DNA of 64,000 nucleotides from Aquabacterium sp. (GTDB taxonomy: Bacteria > Pseudomonadota > Gammaproteobacteria > Burkholderiales > Burkholderiaceae_C), in the NCBI RefSeq assembly GCF_016195855.1, contig NZ_JACPYU010000025.1, forward strand, positions 36,953 through 100,952, read 5' to 3'. Positions 9,478-18,393 of the stretch are shown piece by piece. The notes under the pieces are model-generated. The model ran no database searches and had not been told where the DNA came from. It saw only the letters and a list, made by a program, of their open reading frames with translations. The position numbers were made by a program, and so were the translations under genes. Positions within the stretch are counted from its first letter, which is position 1. The number at the start of each line of letters is the position of its first letter.

Positions 9478-10299
9478 ATGACCCAACCTACGCCAGACAC
9501 CGCCCTGTTCATCCACTCCACCGGCATGGGGCCCTTCATGTGGAAGCGCCTGATGGGCACGGTGCCCGAGGGCATGCGCAGCCTGGCGGTGGTGAACCGG
9601 GGTTACGCCCCTGACGACCTGATGCCAGCCGGCACCCCGTTCACGATGGACATGGATCTGGCGCACATCCGCAAGCAGATCCCGTCGGACACCAGTGGCC
9701 TGCATCTGGTGGCCCACTCGTATGGCGGCCTGCTGGCTCTGCTATTGACGCTGGAGCGGGATCTGCCCGTCAAATCACTGTGGCTGTATGAGCCGGTGAT
9801 GTTTGGCTCGCTGCGCCAGGTGCAGGACGAACTCGACGGTGAACTGGGTGTCGAGATGCGCACCATGTACGGCCCCGGCAGCGTCTTCACCAAGGCCGAA
9901 CAAGGCGGCAGCGACGAGTGGCTGGAAGCCTTCATCAACTACTGGAATGGCCCCGGCGCCTGGTCCTTCATGCCCGACAAGGTGAAAGCCCCGATGCGCG
10001 CCTTCGGCTGGAAGATGTCGCAGGAGGTGAACCTGATCGGCAGCCTGCCGCGCCGCTTCGAGGACTTCCGCGTCGAGCAGCCCCTGACGCTGGTCCATGG
10101 CGAACACACCCGGCTGCCCGCGCGTGAGATGACACGCCGCCTGGCCCGCGTCAATGATCAGGCGCTGGTGGAGACCATGCCTGGTCTGGGCCACATGTCC
10201 GTGGTCACCGATGCCGAGCGCGTGGTGCCCAGCCTGCAGGCGCACTGGCAGCGGATCATGCAGCCGGCGGCGCAGACGGCGATGGCGCGTCAGGCTTGA
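9478..10299 (+). CDS. Alpha/beta-fold hydrolase
   Basis: The protein has 273 residues with the alpha/beta hydrolase hallmarks: IHSTGMGPFMW near the oxyanion region, the nucleophile elbow AHSYGG with Ser81, an acidic strand near LTLVHGEHT, and a C-terminal His in GLGHMSVV. No signal peptide is present, so it is probably cytoplasmic. GGAG lies 10 bases before the ATG. The gene is divergent from the HxlR regulator and probably repressed by it, which suggests a role in detoxifying or degrading an inducible small molecule; the substrate cannot be deduced. Its 3' end overlaps the convergent YgjP-like gene by 44 bases. Confidence 0.85.
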   Translation: MTQPTPDTALFIHSTGMGPFMWKRLMGTVPEGMRSLAVVNRGYAPDDLMPAGTPFTMDMDLAHIRKQIPSDTSGLHLVAHSYGGLLALLLTLERDLPVKSLWLYEPVMFGSLRQVQDELDGELGVEMRTMYGPGSVFTKAEQGGSDEWLEAFINYWNGPGAWSFMPDKVKAPMRAFGWKMSQEVNLIGSLPRRFEDFRVEQPLTLVHGEHTRLPAREMTRRLARVNDQALVETMPGLGHMSVVTDAERVVPSLQAHWQRIMQPAAQTAMARQA

Positions 10300-10888
10300 G
10301 CCTGGCCAGATCCTGCGCGACCAGGTACAGGCGCAGATCGAACTCGTACTGGTGGTAGCAGGGCTCCATGTGCGTGCACAGCTGGTAGAAGGCCTTGTCA
10401 TGAGCCTTCTCTTTCAGGTGCGCCAGCTCGTGCACCACGATCATGCGCAGGAACTCGGGCGCCACCTCGCGGAACAGGCTGGCCACGCGGATCTCGCGCT
10501 TGGCCTTGAGCTTGCCACCCTGCACGCGTGACACGGCCGTGTGCGTACCCAGCGCGTGCGTGATCACCTTGAGCTTGTTGTCGTAGGCCACCTTGCTGAG
10601 CTGGTCGGCATTGCGCATGTAGCGGGCCTTGAGGTCCATCACGTACTCGTACAAGGCCGCATCTGACTTGACCTCGTGGCGCTCCGGGTAACGGCGCGCC
10701 AGCGTGTCAGCCAGCTTGCCCTCGTCGATCAACTGCTGCACCTGCTGGAGCAGATGCGGCGGGTAGCCGCTCAGGTAACGCAGGTGCGTGGGTGCACTGC
10801 GGATCACCGGCACCAGCGTCTGCACGCCGGGCCTGGCCAAGCCACCCGACGTATCCCCGGTTGGCTTACGGTGCGATCTGCTCGGCAT
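10256..10888 (-). CDS. YgjP-like metallopeptidase-domain protein
   Basis: The protein has 210 residues and carries the zinc motif HELAHLKEKAHDKAFYQL: HExxH plus a third His, as in the YgjP/WLM/SprT-related DUF45 family. Otherwise it is mostly charged and helical, with no signal peptide. YgjP proteins have been described as nucleotide pyrophosphatase or metalloprotease-like; the reaction here is not decidable from sequence. The start is uncertain: an ATG at 10888 lies 23 bases inside the upstream sbcB gene on the same strand, and later starts are possible. The arrangement suggests cotranscription with sbcB. The 3' end overlaps the convergent hydrolase gene by 44 bases. Confidence 0.75.
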   Translation of the reverse strand: MPSRSHRKPTGDTSGGLARPGVQTLVPVIRSAPTHLRYLSGYPPHLLQQVQQLIDEGKLADTLARRYPERHEVKSDAALYEYVMDLKARYMRNADQLSKVAYDNKLKVITHALGTHTAVSRVQGGKLKAKREIRVASLFREVAPEFLRMIVVHELAHLKEKAHDKAFYQLCTHMEPCYHQYEFDLRLYLVAQDLARLKPDAPSPSAPPAA

Positions 10889-12317
10889 AGTCATACAGCG
10901 CGCCCAGGATGTCCTGACCACGCTCGTCGTCTTCGCTCAACGCCTCGCTCAAGGCATCAATGCGTTCGAAGAAGGCAGCCAGCGACAGGCCACCACCTTG
11001 CCCCTCATGCAGGCGGGCCACACGCAACTCATGCCAGCGTGCCTGCTCGGCTTCGCTCAAGGTGTCAGGGAAGTTGCGCGCGCGGTAGCGAAAGAGCACT
11101 TCTTCCAGGCGCTCGTCCACAAAGCCCGGCGCACGCTCGGCCAGTTGGGCTGGCGACAGGCCACGCAGTCGTTGCAGCACACGGCGGTCTTCGTTGCCCA
11201 CAAAACCACCGTACAGATCTTCGTCCACGTCCACCTCGGTGCGGCTGTCGGCACGGTTGTACAGCTCGGCCCAGATGCCATCCATGCTGGATGCGCGCTC
11301 TGCGGCGATCTCGGCATGCGCCATGGCCTTGTCCAGGTCCAGCCCCCATTTGGTGATCAAGGCCGGGCTGAGGATCTTGAGGTTGCCGATCACGATGGGC
11401 GACTTGTTGATGTGCACGCTCTTGACGGGCAGGCGTGTCACGCCCTCGGGCAGATCGGCCGTCTTGCTGAACATGCGCAGGCGGATGTCGGCCGCGCTCA
11501 TGCCGAACAGCTCGGTGGGGTCGTGGGCCAGGTCCCACACCAGGATCTCGTTCTTGTTGCTGGGGTGCTGGGCCAGCGGATACACCAGCGCCATGCAGCC
11601 GCGCTCGTGGCTGAACATGCCCGAGATGTGCAGGAATGGCTTCCAGCTCCAGCGCGGCTTGTCCAGCCCGGCCTCGGCCAGCACCGCGTCCTTCTTGCGC
11701 AGCTTCAGGCAGAAGTCCCACAGCTTGGGCTGCGCGTGCTTGATCAGGCGTGCCAGACCCACCGTGGCGCGCACGTCAGACAGCGCATCGTGCGCGGCCT
11801 CATGGCTCAGGCCATTGGCGGCCGTCAGGTGCTCCAGCTTGAACGAGGGGCGGCCGTCTTCATGCTTGGGCCAGTTGATGCCTTCGGGGCGCAAGGCCCA
11901 GGTGCAGCGCACCACATCGAGCAGGTCCCAGCGGCCACAGCCGTTTTGCCATTCGCGTGCATACGGGTCGATCAGGTTGCGCCAGAACAGGTGGCGCGTC
12001 ACTTCGTCGTCGAAGCGAATGGTGTTGTAGCCCACGCCCACCGTGTTGGGTTGGGCCAGCTCGCGCTCGATGGCATCGGCAAAGCGGTGCTCGGGCACGC
12101 CCCGCTCCAGGCAGGTCTGCGGCAGGATGCCGGTGAGCAGGCAGGCTTCCGGGTCGGGCAGGTAATCCGGCGAGGGCTGGCAGTACTGCATGAGCGGCGC
12201 GCCGATCTCGTTGAGGTCGGCATCGGTGCGCACACCAGCGAACTGAGAGGGCCGGTCGCGCCGGGCCACTTTGCCGAAGGTCTCGTAGTCGTGCCAGTAA
12301 AAGGTGTAATCGTTCAT
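10866..12317 (-). CDS. sbcB: Exodeoxyribonuclease I
   Basis: The enzyme degrades single-stranded DNA 3' to 5' in recombination and mismatch repair. It has 483 residues (E. coli enzyme 475) and a DEDDh exonuclease fold: Asp and Glu in HDYETFG near the N-terminus, the middle Asp region around GVGYNTIRFDDE, and the last His/Asp pair in AHDALSDVRATVG. SH3-like and C-terminal helical regions follow. The start at 12317 (MNDYTFYWHDYETFG) matches family N-termini; the frame extends 72 bases upstream without homology. It is divergent from the TonB receptor gene, and the YgjP-like gene overlaps its 3' end. Confidence 0.95.
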   Translation of the reverse strand: MNDYTFYWHDYETFGKVARRDRPSQFAGVRTDADLNEIGAPLMQYCQPSPDYLPDPEACLLTGILPQTCLERGVPEHRFADAIERELAQPNTVGVGYNTIRFDDEVTRHLFWRNLIDPYAREWQNGCGRWDLLDVVRCTWALRPEGINWPKHEDGRPSFKLEHLTAANGLSHEAAHDALSDVRATVGLARLIKHAQPKLWDFCLKLRKKDAVLAEAGLDKPRWSWKPFLHISGMFSHERGCMALVYPLAQHPSNKNEILVWDLAHDPTELFGMSAADIRLRMFSKTADLPEGVTRLPVKSVHINKSPIVIGNLKILSPALITKWGLDLDKAMAHAEIAAERASSMDGIWAELYNRADSRTEVDVDEDLYGGFVGNEDRRVLQRLRGLSPAQLAERAPGFVDERLEEVLFRYRARNFPDTLSEAEQARWHELRVARLHEGQGGGLSLAAFFERIDALSEALSEDDERGQDILGALYDYAEQIAP

Positions 12318-12352
12318 GGAAATCGCCAGGATCAAGAGCCTATGGTAACCAA

Positions 12353-12367
12353 GGGAATTGCCTTCCC
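12353..12367. promoter_or_regulatory. Inverted repeat upstream of the TonB receptor operon
   Basis: GGGAATTGCCTTCCC has 5-bp arms and lies 60 bases before the receptor start at 12427 and 36 bases before the sbcB start. It matches the inverted repeat upstream of acnB (2502) at 12 of 15 positions, including an identical AATTGC core. Confidence 0.3.
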
Positions 12368-12426
12368 GAGGCAAGCCAGGGAGGATCATGTCTCACGATC
12401 CCGGTGGCATACCTACAGGAGTTTGC

Positions 12427-14382
12427 ATGGTCCGCGCCACGTCCTGGCCAATTCGCAAGCCATACCTTGCATGGGTATGCGCTTTGTCAAGTACAGCCCT
12501 GGCAGGGCCGACCACCAACCTCAGCCTGGCCGACATGAGCCTGGAGGAGTTGAGCAACGTCGAAATCACCTCGGCATCCAAACGGCCCGAGCCGTTGTCA
12601 GATGCCGCGGCGTCCGTCTTCGTGATCACCGCCGACGACATCAGGCGCTCAGGCGCGAGCAATCTGCCAGACGCGCTGCGCCTGGCGCCCAACCTGAATG
12701 TGGCGCAGATCAGCAACAGTGGTTATTCGATCAGTGCCCGGGGCTTCAGTGGCACCTCGTCCAACAAGCTACTGGTGTTGATCGACGGGCGATCGGTCTA
12801 TACCCCCCTGTTTGCCGGCGTGTTCTGGGATGTACAGGATGTGCTGTTGCAGGATGTTGAACGAATCGAGGTCATCAGCGGGCCAGGCGGCACACTTTGG
12901 GGTGTCAACGCGGTCAATGGCGTCATCAATGTGATCACGCGCTCCGCGGTGGATACAACAGGCAGCCTGCTTGTGGGCAATACCGGCAACCGAGGCAGCA
13001 ATGTGTCAGCCAGATATGGCGGCGACCTGGATGGCGATGGCAGCTACCGTATCTACTCAAGGCACTTCAACCTGAACCATACACAGCTGGCAAATGGCCG
13101 GGATGTGGACGATGCCGGCCAGATGAGCCAAGTGGGGTTTCGCGCCGACTGGGAGCGAGCCCGCAGTCAGGTCACGATGGAAGGCTCGCTGTACCGGGGG
13201 GACCACGGCCAGCCACTGCCTGGCAGTATTGTCATCAGTGGCAGGCCTTTCACGCTACGCAATATTGAGACCAAGGGCGGGCATCTTCTGGCCCGCTGGA
13301 CACGCAAGCTTGACGATGGCAGCGAATTCAATGTGCAGGCGTATGTCGACCACACCGAACGCGTCGTGCCCCCCACCTTCTCCGAAAAACTGGACATCAC
13401 CGATGTCCAGTTTCAATACGCGCTGCCTCGCGAAGAAAAGCAAGCGTGGGTTCTGGGCGGGCAATACCGGCTTGGCCAGGATCGCGTGGACAACACCAGC
13501 GTCAACTTCGCCTTCCTGCCCGCTGACGTCAATCAGACCTGGACCAGTCTCTTTGCGCAAAATGACATCACGCTGTCGCCCAGCCTGCGCCTGACGCTGG
13601 GGGCCCGGCTGGAGAGCAATGACTACACCGGGGTTGAGTGGCTGCCCAATGCCCGCCTGGCTTGGAAACCCGCCGCCGATCACCTCTTGTGGACGGCCTT
13701 GTCACGCACCGTGCGGGCCCCCTCCCGTCTGGACCGAGACCCCTATATCCCCAGCCTTGTGGCCAACCCGCCCTACCTGCTGGCAGGTGGCCCCGGCGTC
13801 GATGCCGAGGTCGCGCGGGTGTTCGAGATTGGCTACCGAGGGCAACCCACACCCCAAAGCAGCGTGTCCTTGAGCTGGTATCGCTCGCTGTATGACAACC
13901 TGCACACGCAGGAGTTGAGCGCCACACGCAACTACCTGATTTTTTCGGGCAGGATGCGCGCGGCGATCAATGGCCTGGAGGCCTGGGGCAGCTACCAGCC
14001 GACATCGGACTGGCGCTTGTCGGCAGGCTTTTCTGGCCTGTATCAGCGCTTTGCATTGGCCGCCGACAGCACCGACCGGGCGGGCCTGGCCGCTGCCCGA
14101 GGCAAGGATCCAGCGCAGACATGGTTGCTGCGCTCATCCTGGGACGGGCCGCATGGCCACGAATTCGACGCCACGCTCAGGCATGTATCGATGCTGAACA
14201 ACCCGTATGTCCCGGGCTATCTGGCCTTTGACCTTCGCTGGGGCTGGCATGTGCGCACGAACCTGGAGCTGTCCATCACCGGGCGCAATCTGCTGGGTAC
14301 CTCGCACGGTGAGTACACCTCCGTCACAACCCGATCGGAAATCGGCCCCGGCGTTTCCCTACAGGCTGTCATGTGGTTCTGA
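12427..14382 (+). CDS. TonB-dependent outer-membrane receptor
   Basis: The protein has 651 residues: signal peptide (cleavage probably after STALA, about 25), a short N-terminal LSLADMSLEELSNVEITSA segment, a plug domain (about 40-165, with ISARGFSG, LVLIDGRSVYTP, IEVISGPGGTLWGVNAVNG), and a beta-barrel ending in VMWF, the usual aromatic C-terminus. The ATG at 12427 follows a good AGGAG 5 bases away and fits the signal peptide; the frame is open further upstream. The LSLEEL-type N-terminus belongs to the receptor group often found with YfiR-like and CHASE8-kinase genes. The ligand is unknown. The last 10 bases overlap the YfiR-like gene, so the three genes are probably one operon. Confidence 0.9.
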   Translation: MVRATSWPIRKPYLAWVCALSSTALAGPTTNLSLADMSLEELSNVEITSASKRPEPLSDAAASVFVITADDIRRSGASNLPDALRLAPNLNVAQISNSGYSISARGFSGTSSNKLLVLIDGRSVYTPLFAGVFWDVQDVLLQDVERIEVISGPGGTLWGVNAVNGVINVITRSAVDTTGSLLVGNTGNRGSNVSARYGGDLDGDGSYRIYSRHFNLNHTQLANGRDVDDAGQMSQVGFRADWERARSQVTMEGSLYRGDHGQPLPGSIVISGRPFTLRNIETKGGHLLARWTRKLDDGSEFNVQAYVDHTERVVPPTFSEKLDITDVQFQYALPREEKQAWVLGGQYRLGQDRVDNTSVNFAFLPADVNQTWTSLFAQNDITLSPSLRLTLGARLESNDYTGVEWLPNARLAWKPAADHLLWTALSRTVRAPSRLDRDPYIPSLVANPPYLLAGGPGVDAEVARVFEIGYRGQPTPQSSVSLSWYRSLYDNLHTQELSATRNYLIFSGRMRAAINGLEAWGSYQPTSDWRLSAGFSGLYQRFALAADSTDRAGLAAARGKDPAQTWLLRSSWDGPHGHEFDATLRHVSMLNNPYVPGYLAFDLRWGWHVRTNLELSITGRNLLGTSHGEYTSVTTRSEIGPGVSLQAVMWF

Positions 14383-14969
14383 ACCCTCACGCCCCATCAT
14401 CAAAGCCACGGCGAGGGCACCGGGGCTGGTTCGGCCTGTTGCTGACGCTTGCCTTGTTGACACACATCGCGGACGGTGCAGCCCAACTGGCCGCCCAACC
14501 CATCGAAGCGCAGGTCAAAGCCGCCTTCTTGTACAAATTTGGCGCCTATGTGGCATGGCCCAACCAGGCTTTCGAAAAAGCTGATAGCCCTTTCGTCATT
14601 GCCGTCATGGGCGCGGATGCCTTCGCCGATGTCCTGGAGCAGACCACGGCGGGCCGCAATGTAAATGGCCGACCGGTTGAGGTCCACAGAGTACGACGAG
14701 GCGCGTCCCTGACGGGCGTGCAGATCGCCTTCATCATGGGAGCAGAGACATCTACGCTGCCCGATATCCTGGCTGCCACAAAAGGGCAATCGATCCTGAT
14801 CGTGACCGAAGCCGAGCGAGGCCTTGACTCCGGCAGCATGATCAACTTCGTGCTGGAGCAGGATAAGGTCCGCTTCGACATCGCGCCCGTGCCCGCCGAG
14901 CAGAACAACCTGAAGATCAGTGCACGCCTCTTGAGCGTGGCCCGCAAGGTGGTGAGGAGGGCTTCATGA
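14373..14969 (+). CDS. YfiR-like periplasmic regulatory protein (DUF4154)
   Basis: The protein has 198 residues, with a signal peptide at about 20-40 and then the YfiR signature: EAQVKAAFLYKFGAYVAWP, FVIAVMGADAFADVLEQ, VRRGASLTGVQIAFIMG, QSILIVTEAERGLDSGSMINFVLEQDKVRFDI and an Asn-rich LKISARLLSVA. In Pseudomonas, YfiR is a periplasmic repressor of the CHASE8 diguanylate cyclase YfiN. Here the start is GTG at 14373, overlapping the receptor gene by 10 bases, and the stop overlaps the kinase start as ATGA. Both overlaps indicate coupled translation. By analogy it would bind the CHASE8 domain of the next protein; that partnership is inferred. Confidence 0.88.
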   Translation: MVLNPHAPSSKPRRGHRGWFGLLLTLALLTHIADGAAQLAAQPIEAQVKAAFLYKFGAYVAWPNQAFEKADSPFVIAVMGADAFADVLEQTTAGRNVNGRPVEVHRVRRGASLTGVQIAFIMGAETSTLPDILAATKGQSILIVTEAERGLDSGSMINFVLEQDKVRFDIAPVPAEQNNLKISARLLSVARKVVRRAS

Positions 14970-17008
14970 GGCCACGCATCGGCGCCCACTCACTCAGCAT
15001 TCGCCTTGTCATCGTCATGATGGCCACGACACTGGTGGCCCTGATCGTGGCGCTGGGCGCCATGGTGGCCTATGACCTGCGCACCTACCATGAGAGCTGG
15101 ATCGAAGACATGGGCGCCCAGGCTGAACTGCTGGGCCGCACCACCGCTCCTGCCCTGAGCTTCAACGACGCACGAATGGCACGGGAAAACCTGCACTTCC
15201 TGCGCCTGACCAAGGTGCGTGCCGCCGCCATCTACAACGCCAACGGCGCACTGTTCGCCAGCTACCTGGCGCCAGGCGAGCCCCACACCCTACCCAAGCT
15301 GCCAGGTGACGAGGGCGTGCAGATCGTTGACCGCAAGCTGATGGTGTTCAAGCGCATCGTGGAGAACGACGAGATCCTCGGCACGATCTACCTGCGCACA
15401 GACTACGCACTGTTTGACCGCATCGGCCAATACGCCGGCATTGCCGCCATTGTCATCACCGCGTCCATGTTGGTGGCGTTCCTGGTGTCGTGGTGGCTGC
15501 AGCGCATTGTCACAAGGCCGGTGCTGGCCATCGCCGAAGTGGCCCGCGAGGTGGTGCAAGAAGGCTCCTATTCCCGACGTGCGGACAAGATCAGCGACGA
15601 CGAAGTAGGGGTGCTGGTCGAGTCTTTCAACGACATGCTCAACGAGATCGAACGGCGTACCAACGAGCTGGAAATCTCGAACAAGGACAAGGCGCAGGAG
15701 GTTGAAGAGCGGCGTCTGGTTCAGCAAGAGGTCATGCGCCTGAACCAGGAGCTGGAGCAACGCGTGCAAGAGCGCACCTTGCAACTGGCAGCCTCCAACA
15801 CCGAACTGGAGCGCGCCCGGCAGGCCGCTGAAAGCGCCAATCAGGCCAAGTCGGAGTTCCTCTCCAGCATGAGCCACGAGCTGCGCACGCCCTTGAACGC
15901 GATCATCGGCTTTGGCCAGCTGCTCACTTCCGAGGCTTTCGCGACCACGCCCGATCAAAGGCAGCAGTACACGGAGCACATCGTCCGGGCCGGTCGGCAT
16001 CTGCTGGAGCTCATCAACGAGATCCTGAACCTGGCGCAGATCGAGTCGGGCAAGCTGAGCGTGTCGCTGGAGCCTGTCGAGTTGGACGACGTGCTGGCCG
16101 ATTGCAAGAACATGGTCGAGCCCTTGTGCGAGCAACGCGGCATCCGTTTGCTGTTTCCGCCACCGCACGGCTTGTGTGTGGTGGCAGACCGCATGCGGTT
16201 CAAGCAGATCATGCTGAACCTGCTGTCCAACGCGATCAAATACAACCGGGATGCGGGCGCCGTGGTAGTGGAGTGCGTCGCCACCCAGAACCAGTGCATC
16301 CGCGTCGCGGTTCAGGATACGGGCATGGGCCTCACCCCGGAGCAAGTCAGCATGTTGTTCCAACCATTCAACCGCCTGGGGCAGGAAGCCAGCACCATCG
16401 AGGGCACTGGCATTGGTCTGGTCGTCACGCGCCGGCTGATCGAGTTGATGAACGGCGAAATGGGCGTGACCAGCACGGTGGGCATGGGCAGCGTTTTCTG
16501 GCTGGAGTTGCCTGCAGCCCCTCCGCGGGCGCCGCTCGTGGTACCCGCACTGGTGACACCGGCCGGTAACGACCACCCGCCACAAGCAGCGCCCCCCGGC
16601 CGCAGCACCTTGCTGTACGTGGAGGACAACCCGGCCAGCCTGCGACTGGTGCAGGAAATCTTGAGCGCACGAGCCGACTGGCACCTGATCTCGGCACCCG
16701 ACGCCCGATTGGGTATCGAGATGGCTCAGGCCCACCTGCCTGAGGTGATCCTGATGGACAACAACCTGCCCGGCATGGACGGTGCTCAGGCCCTGGACAT
16801 CTTGCGGCTGGACCCGAGAACAAGCGGCATACCCGTCATCGCGCTCACGGCCCATGCGATGCCTGACGCCATCAGGAAGGGCTTGCAAAGAGGCTTCTTC
16901 CGCTACCTCACCAAACCGATCGACGTCAGGGAACTGATCGACGCCGTTGAAGCAGCGTTGAGCGGCGCACCCGCGCCGTCAAACCCAACACCCTCAAATC
17001 GGCCGTGA
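14966..17008 (+). CDS. CHASE8 hybrid sensor histidine kinase (YfiN-like sensor with kinase output)
   Basis: The inner-membrane sensor has 680 residues: TM1 (about 12-36), a periplasmic CHASE8-like domain (about 38-150; APALSFNDARMARENLHFL is typical), TM2 (about 152-178), HAMP (about 177-232), a coiled coil (225-290), HisKA with His304 in SSMSHELRTPLNAI, HATPase with LLSNAIKY and GTGIGL, and a C-terminal receiver with Asp598 (LMDNNLPGMDG) and a KPID lysine. The sensory half looks like YfiN, but the GGDEF output is replaced by a hybrid kinase. No Hpt domain is present, so a separate phosphotransfer partner is needed, or the receiver is a regulatory sink. It is the third gene of the TonB receptor operon. 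Confidence 0.92.
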   Translation: MRPRIGAHSLSIRLVIVMMATTLVALIVALGAMVAYDLRTYHESWIEDMGAQAELLGRTTAPALSFNDARMARENLHFLRLTKVRAAAIYNANGALFASYLAPGEPHTLPKLPGDEGVQIVDRKLMVFKRIVENDEILGTIYLRTDYALFDRIGQYAGIAAIVITASMLVAFLVSWWLQRIVTRPVLAIAEVAREVVQEGSYSRRADKISDDEVGVLVESFNDMLNEIERRTNELEISNKDKAQEVEERRLVQQEVMRLNQELEQRVQERTLQLAASNTELERARQAAESANQAKSEFLSSMSHELRTPLNAIIGFGQLLTSEAFATTPDQRQQYTEHIVRAGRHLLELINEILNLAQIESGKLSVSLEPVELDDVLADCKNMVEPLCEQRGIRLLFPPPHGLCVVADRMRFKQIMLNLLSNAIKYNRDAGAVVVECVATQNQCIRVAVQDTGMGLTPEQVSMLFQPFNRLGQEASTIEGTGIGLVVTRRLIELMNGEMGVTSTVGMGSVFWLELPAAPPRAPLVVPALVTPAGNDHPPQAAPPGRSTLLYVEDNPASLRLVQEILSARADWHLISAPDARLGIEMAQAHLPEVILMDNNLPGMDGAQALDILRLDPRTSGIPVIALTAHAMPDAIRKGLQRGFFRYLTKPIDVRELIDAVEAALSGAPAPSNPTPSNRP

Positions 17009-17011
17009 AGC

Positions 17012-18133
17012 TCAGCGCTTGCGCACCACCACGCTGCCCACCGAATAACCTGCACCAAAAGAGCAGATCACGCCCACATCGCCCTTGGCCAGATCGGCGC
17101 GGTACTTGTGGAAGGCAATGATGGAGCCAGCCGATGAGGTGTTGGCGAACTCGTCCAGGATCAGCGGCGCCGTGTCGGGGGTGACTTCCGCGTTGATCAG
17201 CTTCTTGACGATCAGCTGGTTCATCGACAGATTGGCCTGGTGCAGCCAGTAGCGGCGCACGGCCGTGGGCTCCAGGCCCAGCGGGGCCAGTTGCGACTCG
17301 ATGTGGGCGGCCGCGATGGGCACCACTTCCTTGAAGACCTTGCGGCCTTCCTGGCGGAAGGTCTTGTCACGGGCCTTGGGGTCGCTGTCTTCGCTGCGGT
17401 TGAGGTAGCCGAAGTTGTTGCGGATGTTGTTGGAGAACTGGGTGGCCAGCTTGGAGCCCAGCACTTCCCACTGCTCGGCCGAGGTGGCCGTGTCCGCGCG
17501 CTCGACGATGGTGGCCGTGGCCACATCACCGAAGATAAAGTGGCAGTCCCGGTCCTTCCACTCCTGGTGGCCGGAGGTGATCTCGGGGTTGATCACCAGC
17601 ACGCAACTGGCCGAGCCAGACTTGATCGCGTTGACCGCCTGCTCCAGGCCAAAGGTGGCTGCCGAGCAGGCCACGTTCATGTCATAGCCATAACCCCGGG
17701 CGCCAATGGCGTTCTGGATCTCGATAGCGATGGCCGGGTAGGCGCGCTGCAGGTTGGAGCACGAGCAGATCACGGCGTCGATGTCGGCACCGGTCTTGCC
17801 GGCGGCGGCCATGGCCTTTTTGGCGGCCTCGACACCGATTTCAGCCAGGATGGACAGTTGGTCGTCCGAGCGCGGCTGCAAGCGGGGGTACATGCGCTTG
17901 GGATCAAGGATGCCGTCCTTGTCCATCACGTAGCGCTGCTTGATGCCCGACGCTTTTTCGATGAACTCGGCACTGGAGTGGGTCAGCGCCGTCAGCGTAC
18001 CGGCTTCGATTTCTGCGGCGTGCTCGGCGTTGTAGAGGTCAACGTAGGCGTTGAACGATTCGACCAGCTCGGCGTTGGTGATGGTATGGGGCGGCTGGTA
18101 CAGCCCAGTACCGCTGATGACAACTGCAGTCAT
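17012..18133 (-). CDS. Beta-ketoacyl-ACP synthase III family protein (FabH2-like)
   Basis: The condensing enzyme has 373 residues in a thiolase fold, with the catalytic triad Cys156 ([10 protein letters not shown]), His298 (HQANLSMNQ) and Asn331 (FANTSSAG). It is longer than housekeeping FabH (about 320) because of an N-terminal insert (about 28-60). Length and motifs resemble Pseudomonas PA3286/FabH2, reported to condense medium-chain acyl-CoA from beta-oxidation with malonyl-ACP; the same role here is inferred. The start at 18133 ([12 protein letters not shown]) fits the family; the frame continues upstream without similarity. It converges with the CHASE8 kinase gene (3 bases apart) and is divergent from a second hybrid kinase. 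No other fatty-acid genes adjoin it. Confidence 0.87.
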   Translation of the reverse strand: MTAVVISGTGLYQPPHTITNAELVESFNAYVDLYNAEHAAEIEAGTLTALTHSSAEFIEKASGIKQRYVMDKDGILDPKRMYPRLQPRSDDQLSILAEIGVEAAKKAMAAAGKTGADIDAVICSCSNLQRAYPAIAIEIQNAIGARGYGYDMNVACSAATFGLEQAVNAIKSGSASCVLVINPEITSGHQEWKDRDCHFIFGDVATATIVERADTATSAEQWEVLGSKLATQFSNNIRNNFGYLNRSEDSDPKARDKTFRQEGRKVFKEVVPIAAAHIESQLAPLGLEPTAVRRYWLHQANLSMNQLIVKKLINAEVTPDTAPLILDEFANTSSAGSIIAFHKYRADLAKGDVGVICSFGAGYSVGSVVVRKR

Positions 18134-18393
18134 GGCATCCGGTCTCTGACGAAAAACGGAGATTCTGCCATGAGCGCCCGCTGCGCCCGGTTCAGCCCAT
18201 TTGGCACGCTGAAAATGCACCTGGCGCCTGTGGTCAAAGCACGCCATCCCTTGCTTGTCACAGGCTTGCTGTGCGATCCAGGTTGCCCATTGCATGGCGA
18301 CTCTGTTAGAAAACCAATGATGCCGGTGAGAGCTGGCAGGCGGGAGCCCCGCGGTACCGATCATCTTGGGCTCAGCAAGCTGGAGAGACCCCG

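Noticed and set aside
10788-12860. Open frame of about 690 codons on the plus strand across sbcB
   Set aside because: It is antisense to intact exonuclease I and enters the TonB receptor gene in the wrong frame.
15290-16888. Open frame of about 530 codons antisense to the CHASE8 kinase
   Set aside because: Shadow of a gene with intact domains on the other strand. The same reasoning applies to the long antisense frames at 20209-21801, 35958-37748, 46808-48106, 47746-49647 and 50767-52608.
18201-18219. TGGCACGCTGAAAATGCA as a possible sigma-54 promoter
   Set aside because: The GG and GC dinucleotides are 12 bases apart instead of 10, and the downstream hybrid kinase has no link to a sigma-54 activator.
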